Positions 57,123-64,000 of a stretch of DNA of 64,000 bases are shown one piece after another (within the stretch, counting starts at the first letter, position 1; every line of letters starts with the position of its first letter). The stretch spans positions 25,087,023 through 25,151,022 of the forward strand of contig CM060200.1 in the NCBI GenBank assembly GCA_030562195.1. The letters are read 5' to 3'. This DNA comes from Nipponacmea schrenckii (Eukaryota; Mollusca; Gastropoda; Lottiidae). Made by a program: the position numbers and the translations under genes. The notes under the pieces were generated by a model. The model saw only the letters and a program-made list of their open reading frames with translations. It was not told the DNA's origin and made no database searches.

Positions 57123-60100
57123 ACATTCGTACTCTTGGGAAAAAAATTGTGGACTAGCAGTGATGAGTATCGTTAAATGCAAACAAACTTCAATACGGTC
57201 TCTAAGGATTTCAATGCACTTTCATTATCTTATCTGTCAATGCCGTTAACTTTTAAGTTGAATTACAGAACTGATGACCTGCTATCCATCCACTAAATCA
57301 AATATTTTTCTGGTTTTTCACGATTTGAAATCGTCTCGACATTTTTGTTTCGAAAGATCAATAGACTTGGATTTTTTTTTCATTCTGTGTATTAATTATA
57401 AGACTGCCATTCAAACGCATTTCGTCGTAAATAAACATATTTTGTTATTACAACAAATTCCGTGTTCTTATTCAATTATTACTAATTTGATTTATAGGCA
57501 TTGCCTGAACTCTCATTATATTTGTTTGTAACGGGGATATAATTTAGTGGCTAAGGATCACAATGACGGGGGAGTTCCTACATTTTGGATCAAATAAAAC
57601 TAAAAACTGTAATAAGTTCTAGGTTCAAACTTTTAAACCACCGAATCAGGTGCAGAAAGGAAGATGTAAAGCTCTTATTTCATTTACAGTTATTTCTGAT
57701 AAATATCAATTTTTTTCTTTGCTGAATATATAATTAATCTGGCTGAAATTGCATTACACGTATAATCGACACTCTATAGATCTCACAAATTCAGATTAAA
57801 CAAACTTCATGTAATTTAATAAACATCGGCATTTGGAACTTACAGCTTATATATTTAAAAGAAAATAATAGTATTGCATGAAGGAATTTTTACAGCAATC
57901 CCTCCCTGAAAATTGTAACCAAAGTCTTGATATTCTTCATGACTCATCAAATATTGAATCCATACTAATATACGAGTACGTCTTTCTCGGAACTAGTCAT
58001 TGTATATTTAACGAGCTTTTAAAAACTACATTTCCTGACCTTGTTGGTATTAATGAAGAGGAATGGAATTTAGAAAATAAATCTTGTATGAATGTATTAC
58101 TATTTTTGTTAAGTACTGTTGATGGTATGAGAAACGTTCAAACTAATAATTTTTCTAGAAGTTCATTATTTTTCCTGATGTCGGTATGAGAACCGCACTG
58201 ATATGCTATCTATCTAAGCAGTCTACTATCGGGTTTTAAGATACAAAATTAGAATTGAAATTAATTACGATGCTTAATTGCAGCATTATCAACAATTTAT
58301 CTATGTCAGGTGTGGTGCCAGAAAGGATATGCTTACTCTACTAGATACTAGAACGCTACGACATTCAAGAAAGAAATACTTTCTGGTTTATGATTGATCT
58401 ACCTCCTCAAATGAAAAGTTCATTTGCCCCTACAAATGTATTGCCAAACTGTTTCTACGATTTATAATCACACTTTACGATTTGAACCAGTTTGTGGTCT
58501 TTTCTTAGTAATATACTTCCAAGGGTGGTCTTCAACTGTCATCACTTTCACCATAATAACAAGTTTATAAAATGGAAACTCAGATATAACGTCAAAGAAA
58601 ATAGGATAACATAAGATTTATTTTAATCTCGAGTGATAACATGGCCCTTTGAATGTATGTGTCAGTAGAGACAACTTGTCAATCCACTCTACGAAAAGAG
58701 AGATTTACATCTCTGGAACCTAGACAAAAACTGGAGGATAACATCAAACTACGAAATTATTAATGATGTTTCAGGGTTTGGATGTAAATTATGTTTAGTT
58801 CGCATGCTAAAGGGTAATGAAAACTTGATACAGTGCTTTACCTGTAAAGTGTATATAAATAAAGTTACTTTAGCTCCAGACAATTTTTACACATTGTTCA
58901 AAGAACAGGAAATCCAAAAATTAGATCAAACGAAAATAGCCAAACGTTCGTGTCCGCGACAATTATCCTTAATCGTTCCGCTGCCCTTTTTGTTTTCCAA
59001 TCAATGTTGTGATACTAAACGTTTTATTCCGTTTGTGTGCCATTATAAAATGGTAACTCTATCAGAACATTGTTAATTGACATAATTCATTGACATATCC
59101 TGAGAGTTGTGCTCTACAAACCTACAAACCTAAATACTGTAGATTGTCATCAATGATACTTGGGGAGCTAATTGATGGTTGAGTTCTATTCAGTTTCAAT
59201 CCTTAAGCAACGCCAAACTAATTTGCTCCTGTTCCGGACCCTACGAAAGCTTTAAAATTAAAAATATCACGAATGACATTTCGGCTGACCTAGGCAGAAA
59301 ACGGCAGGATTGTGCTCAGTAATTATTACAGATGACCATCTAGTGAATGATCTATAACTTGCACAGTCTCTAAAACATGGACCAGGTATTAATAGTCACA
59401 AAGAGCGACAAGGCTACTCATATTACCGATTATGAGGGTATGTTTGCAATTTTTTTAAGAGTATTGTTTGCAGAAATCGAACCCAACAGGGTTTTCAGCA
59501 AGTTCATCTCTAATGCATAGAGAAACTCACCCAGATTATGTTTGGATTAATTGAAAGAAATATCACGAATAATAGTTGATAACTAATATCAGCTTAGTTT
59601 ATACGTTGATGAAAGCATCTGAAGACATTTTTTATCCTCGTGTTTGACATAATACTTTTGGTTAATCAGTACAAATTTCCGTATTCAGTGATAGAGTTAA
59701 AATACAGATGTTTGTTTAATTCAATATCCATATAAACTTCAATTATCAACTAAAACTCAGTATTTACTGCATTCGTTCATCAGTTAAAATACATTAAACT
59801 TCCATCGAGCTCCCCAAACTTCTAGTGTAGACTGTATCGTGCGCGGTTTACTTGATCTGGAGCTTTAACAAAACAAATTAATTGCGCTAAATGTAAATTT
59901 TACACGCGACACTCCTTTGATATGGATGCCAATGAATGACCATGGGACGATATTCTTGAATATTTTAGATTTGTGCACATAATCAAATATTGGATTTTCC
60001 GCCAGGACTACCTAATTGACGAAGTAGTTCGGGGATTGACTGTCAGTGAAGTAAGAGCATGATCCGATGCTTTCTCAGCGTAGCTTATGATGTTCGATTG

Positions 60101-61367
60101 ACAAGGAGAGTCTTGTCAACAAGCTCGTAAAATGCTTTCTCTGAAGCAACTACCACCTAAAAGTGCGGTACAAAGCAATCTTTAAAAAACGGAACCTTAA
60201 ACTTTCAGAAGAGTTGATGAAAGAGACGATGCATTGGGACCAATAGTAAGCATAAATGACTGTTAATGATGGGGAACGTTCCCTATTGCACGTAATTACT
60301 ACCCATTACTGACTATATCCATCTTATTGACCTTGTATCTGAACTAGTATCAAATTCGATCATTGAGCAAACATCAAATCCTTCTAGGAAATATTTACAT
60401 ATACAAAGGAGAAACCTGAGTCGCACTTTGTCATAATTTGATACTAAAGTCAACGTCTTTTTTACGAACAAATTTATTCCTAAAACACCCATTATGATAG
60501 ACTACGATATTTATTTAACTTGGGATATTGTACAAAACAAAAATCGTGGGTATTTTAAGTAGAAAATCACAATAGACTGCACGTGTAAAGTTGGAATAGA
60601 GGCGTCCTCGGGTGTGTATTGATACTTATGGAAATAACAATTCATTTATTCAAATATCTTATATCTTGTTCACAAGATTGAGAATGAGCACATCATGCCA
60701 CAAGATGAGTAACTTTCTCTTTGGGCACTAAATCTTCACACCTCTGCACCGAACACATTGCAAATTAAATTGCATGCCATGCTTTCGCAATTAATTAAGC
60801 ATTAACGGATCTTTGATGCGTGTAAACTTCAGAAGCAGAAGTAGAAGCAGATGCATTTATTAAGAGCTAATCGTGTAAGTTTGAGTAGTCTCAATATTAT
60901 CACAGTTTATAGTGTGTAGACGAGGTTAATATTTGTTAGTATATTTACATTATAATAAATTTGTGATGTAAGGATGTATAACGTATGCATTATGCATTCA
61001 AAGCTTGGATTATTTAGGAAAGGAAGAGTTTTCTTTTTGTTTCGTGCTAAAAAGTAAAAAGAACCCCTAAGTTACCAAAAACATTAAAAAATAGAATATC
61101 AAATATCAAAAGGATTTAGAAAAGCAAATAAAGGATTGAAACAGACAAACAAGAGGTAAAAGTTACCTTTTCAAAAAAATATAAAGAAAGAATGATTCAG
61201 TCTAGATTCAGAAATTAGAAAAAAGGTGTGTTTATTATTTTTCATTTGATGATGAAATTTCTCAATTCTTTTAAGGGTTATCGTTCATTACACACTTTTG
61301 GTAGCTGCATTTCGGAACTTTTGGGTTCTTTATCTATTACAAGAAGCACTTGTTTTAAACAAAAAAT
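57123..61367. other. Long non-coding stretch
   Basis: No supported gene over 4.2 kb. Plus-strand frames at 57878-58189 (CNQSLDILHDSSNIESILIY) and 58804-59076 have no recognised domains. No tandem arrays occur here, unlike the preceding 20 kb. It may include downstream or intronic sequence of the GPCR gene that follows on the minus strand. Confidence 0.45.
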
Positions 61368-61774
61368 CTAAGCCAAACATAGAGCCAATTTCTGACAACT
61401 TTGAATGGAAAAAGAAACAAGGATTTTGTGACTTCGAAATGCTCTAAGATGGACTGACCTTGGGGTATGCACCTTGCAGATCTGGAAAGCTCCGTATATC
61501 AATGGATTCATAACGGCGTTACTCATTCCAAGGAAAAACAACCACAGCACCAGCCTGTAGATTCTCGGGTTAATTTCTTCCCAATCTAAGAATGTCAAAC
61601 AGATGAAGATAACGTAATAAGGTGTCCAGCACATAACGAACACTACCACAATCACTATAGACATGCGTAATGATTTCCGTTTAGCTTTTCTTAATAAATT
61701 ACTCCGAACTGGACCTCTCTGTATTTCGTTATAACTCGTCGTTCGAACTGTCGGACTGGCACCATTTTTTTTAA
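61368..61774 (-). CDS. Rhodopsin-type peptide GPCR exon (TM6-TM7), GnRH/corazonin/AKH receptor-like
   Basis: A clean acceptor (CCTTTTGTCTTTTCAG) precedes 61774 on the minus strand. The exon opens with two bases completing a codon and reads a basic loop-3 end (SNLLRKAKRKSLRMS), TM6 (SIVIVVVFVMCWTPYYVIFI, with the CWTPYY motif), an extracellular loop (TFLDWEEINPRIY) and TM7 (LWLFFLGMSNAVMNPLIYGA, an NPxxY variant NPLIY). These motifs are typical of the GnRH/AKH/corazonin/vasopressin receptor superfamily, and KSLRMSIVIV plus GMSNAVMNPLIYGAFQ suits the GnRH-type group best (inference). The frame continues to a stop at 61368; alternatively the exon ends at a GT donor after FQICK near 61471. TM1-TM5 lie in exons upstream, not found here. 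This is the only confident host gene piece. Confidence 0.9.
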
Positions 61775-62892
61775 CTGAAAAGACAAAAGGATATATTTAA
61801 CTTAGTGACAATATACGGATAACCCTTCCCGGAACCTAACGCTAAGATTCTCCTTTCTAAACATTCATAGATACGTCAAGTTTGAAGAATGGCAATGTCA
61901 AATATTTTGGGTTACACACATACGTGGTCATTATCCACCCCACTGCCCATTATCCCCATCCCCACACACAATTTCTGATACAGACCAAAGATTAATCAAC
62001 TTATGATTTCTTCCTCGCGGACTATTTTTAATTCTTATTCCATGATGAAGAGGGTTTTGTTTTATAAAGCTTTAAAATAACATCCGGCCGTCTAGTTGAA
62101 AAATAATCATTTGGTTGAAAACAAGTCTGTTACATTCATCTTTATTTCAGTTTTAATTTTTAAAGAGGTACAGATCGTACGGCTTCTTTACAACATTTAG
62201 CCTCCAGACGCAGAGTTATCTGTAAATAAATATATGGTGGAATTACTTGTTTGAAAACGGCTATGGTTATTGCTGTAATCCGATTACTGCATGCTACTGC
62301 ATTTTTTTTGTTACTGCTTTAGCTATAATCCGATTATTAAATGCTATTGGTTACTTTTTTATCCTATTTTTTGGTTCCTTAATACACGATTTTTGCTCTA
62401 ATATTTGTTTTAAGTCTAGACACAGTGGGCGTATGTTGAACGTTTGCAGTCAACTGCTTACAATAGGGTTTAATAACAGATAAACTAAATTTCTGTAGTT
62501 TGGGATTGGGAAACCCTTCCATTTCATGCTAAGCGTTCTAGAGGTCGTGTATGCTATTATGTCTATGAAGATGGAAAAAACTCAATCCACATCATAACAC
62601 AAACCTCCGAAATCGTTTAACTAAATATATGTGGGGCCCATGGGCCTAGATTGGGTTTCAAAATAAACTCTCATGCAAACTAAGACCTTTCTGTAAGTCA
62701 TTACGTGACTGATCGTTTTTGTTTTCTGAGGTTGGGGCATGACTTGGTTCTTCTAGTCGTTGTTGCGACACTGGGTTTGATAATGAAAGTCATGAAGAAG
62801 AACATTACATTACTTGTAACTTGTTTTAAAGTGTGTCACGCTATATACAACGATTGACATAAATTATGTACATGTAATTCATAACTTAACGT
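61775..62892. other. Probable intron of the GPCR gene
   Basis: On the minus strand this is upstream of the exon acceptor at 61774. No other GPCR exon is recognisable, so it should be intronic. The plus-strand frame at 62247-62483 has no recognised domain. Confidence 0.5.
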
Positions 62893-63460
62893 AAAGGCCA
62901 AGTCCCACTGCACTTGCGCACGAATTACGAATTTTCTTTGTGCGTGATTCGTCAGTGATGTGCGTAAATCAGTTTTTGTAAGTGATTGTACGCGGAGACG
63001 GGTTTGTGCGCGATCACTGGTTTTGAACGGTTCAAAATTTTTTCCACGCACAACGCGTGCGATTATACGCAGTTTATGCGCATTTTGTATGTAGATTTGA
63101 CGTGGAAGGTGCGTGATATGTGCGTGTTGCGTCAGTGCTTGTGCGTTAGAAATTAGCTCCTAGCACGCACATAACTGACGAATCACTTACAGAACAAGCA
63201 CATATCAATTACAAAACACGCACAATCCACGTATGTTCCACTTATAATCACTTACAAAAATTATTAAAAATTGTTCATGCGTGATCCATTGGGCTTGTGC
63301 GCTGTTGTGCGTGGAATATTCGTTCTTTGTCAGTGATTGTAAGTGATGCATGCGCACTTTATACGCGATTCTGACCACGCACAACCCCAGAAAATGACCA
63401 ATTTCTCCACGAACAATCACGCACAAACCAATTTTATGCGTGATTTACGAAATTTCTACT
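62893..63460. mobile_element. Repeat rich in GTGCGTG/CACGCAC motifs, probable MITE-like element
   Basis: This GC-richer patch starts AAAGGCCAAGTCCCACTGC and contains many direct and inverted copies of TGCGTGAT, GTGCGTG, TTGTAAGTGATTG and their complements on both strands. That is the subterminal-repeat style of many non-autonomous DNA transposons. No matching right-hand terminal repeat was found, so it may be truncated. The small minus-strand frames (62836-63051, 63205-63426) are by-products. Confidence 0.5.
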
Positions 63461-64000
63461 ATTGGTCGTTGTTAATAGACTATGTCTTATTTTGACGAAC
63501 AAACAGGACACACAAATGGAAAAGGATCAAAATATCTAACCCAATAACTTATTTATTTTCCGTGATAGTTTGTCGTTTTTGTCCTAAATGGTCGTGGATA
63601 ATGCCACAATTTCGACCGAAAAATAGTTAACGTGGAACTGTGACAGCTTGAAAAGTTCAATAGTCTAATAAGTAGTCTACACAAAAATCTGGATAATATC
63701 GGATCGCCAATAGTCGGGCTTTTACTTGAAGAGTAAGGATTTCGTACAAATATTTGTCTCAAATGGTGCTCTAGAGTCATTAACGTCAAGTTCTTTATGC
63801 TCCACTGAAACCATAGAAAATAAATAGATTTTGTGTTATCGGTGGTAGTTAAATCCACCCGGATTCGCTTACTTTTTATTCTTCGATCAAATTGAAAGGA
63901 AATTAGATCAGCGAAAGACCTAGATAAAATCTTCGTTTCGGTAATACATTTATCATACCTACGTCATCAACAGACTTGCCGCAAATTTTATTTCAAATAC
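63461..64000. other. Non-coding stretch at the window edge
   Basis: No recognisable gene. A minus-strand frame of 101 codons at 63553-63858 lacks any familiar domain. Confidence 0.45.

Noticed and set aside
57878..58189. 103-codon plus-strand frame
   Set aside because: Composition is plausible but there is no recognised domain or splice support; too weak to call.

Overview
This is a eukaryotic nuclear window from an AT-rich invertebrate genome, most likely a mollusc or another marine lophotrochozoan. The basis is a mix of Pol III-derived SINEs with mollusc-like bodies, DIRS-type, Penelope-like and several non-LTR retroelement remains, a Tc1-type DNA transposon, abundant tandem arrays, and one spliced neuropeptide-type GPCR exon. 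Nothing prokaryotic is seen: no operons, no ribosome binding sites, and long non-coding stretches. Species assignment is inference.

Layout. 1-2285 is AT-rich non-coding DNA with one 5'-truncated SINE. A 500-base run of N (2286-2785) is followed by a tandem repeat of about 1.08 kb that touches the gap. 4760-6208 is the RNase H and zinc-finger end of a non-LTR retrotransposon with one in-frame TGA. 9048-9778 and 16142-16726 (minus) are C-terminal ends of other non-LTR elements. 10735-14542 (minus) is a decayed DIRS/Ngaro-like element carrying Gag zinc fingers, RT, RNase H, tyrosine recombinase and an SGNH hydrolase-like domain; a SINE with a clear 12-bp target-site duplication sits inside the recombinase. 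16929-18183 is an internally deleted Tc1-like (DD34E) transposon with intact terminal inverted repeats. 20455-22355 is a Penelope-like element with an SGNH-type first ORF and a GIY-YIG nuclease, with the reverse transcriptase missing.

The most striking structure is 23096-32719. A segment ending in a 31-bp satellite has been duplicated head to tail with AGTG at both breakpoints and at the junction. The left copy carries about 4.7 kb of satellite and a SINE. The right copy carries about 0.3 kb of satellite and keeps the empty SINE target site, so the order of events can be read directly.

33-54 kb is dominated by unrelated tandem arrays: a TATGRG hexamer array (34.9-37.3 kb), a 34-bp array, a 162-bp duplication, a 20-bp array and a second, unrelated 31-bp array. 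These arrays create long but meaningless open reading frames. 54-64 kb is mostly non-coding, with one compact MITE (56865-57122), a motif-rich repeat (62893-63460) and the only confidently recognised host gene piece: a minus-strand exon encoding TM6-TM7 of a rhodopsin-type peptide GPCR (61368-61774). A second possible host exon, cysteine-containing and unidentified, lies at 47770-48067 on the minus strand.

Limits: all calls come from reading the sequence and family knowledge. Exon boundaries, element ends and percent identities were judged by eye.
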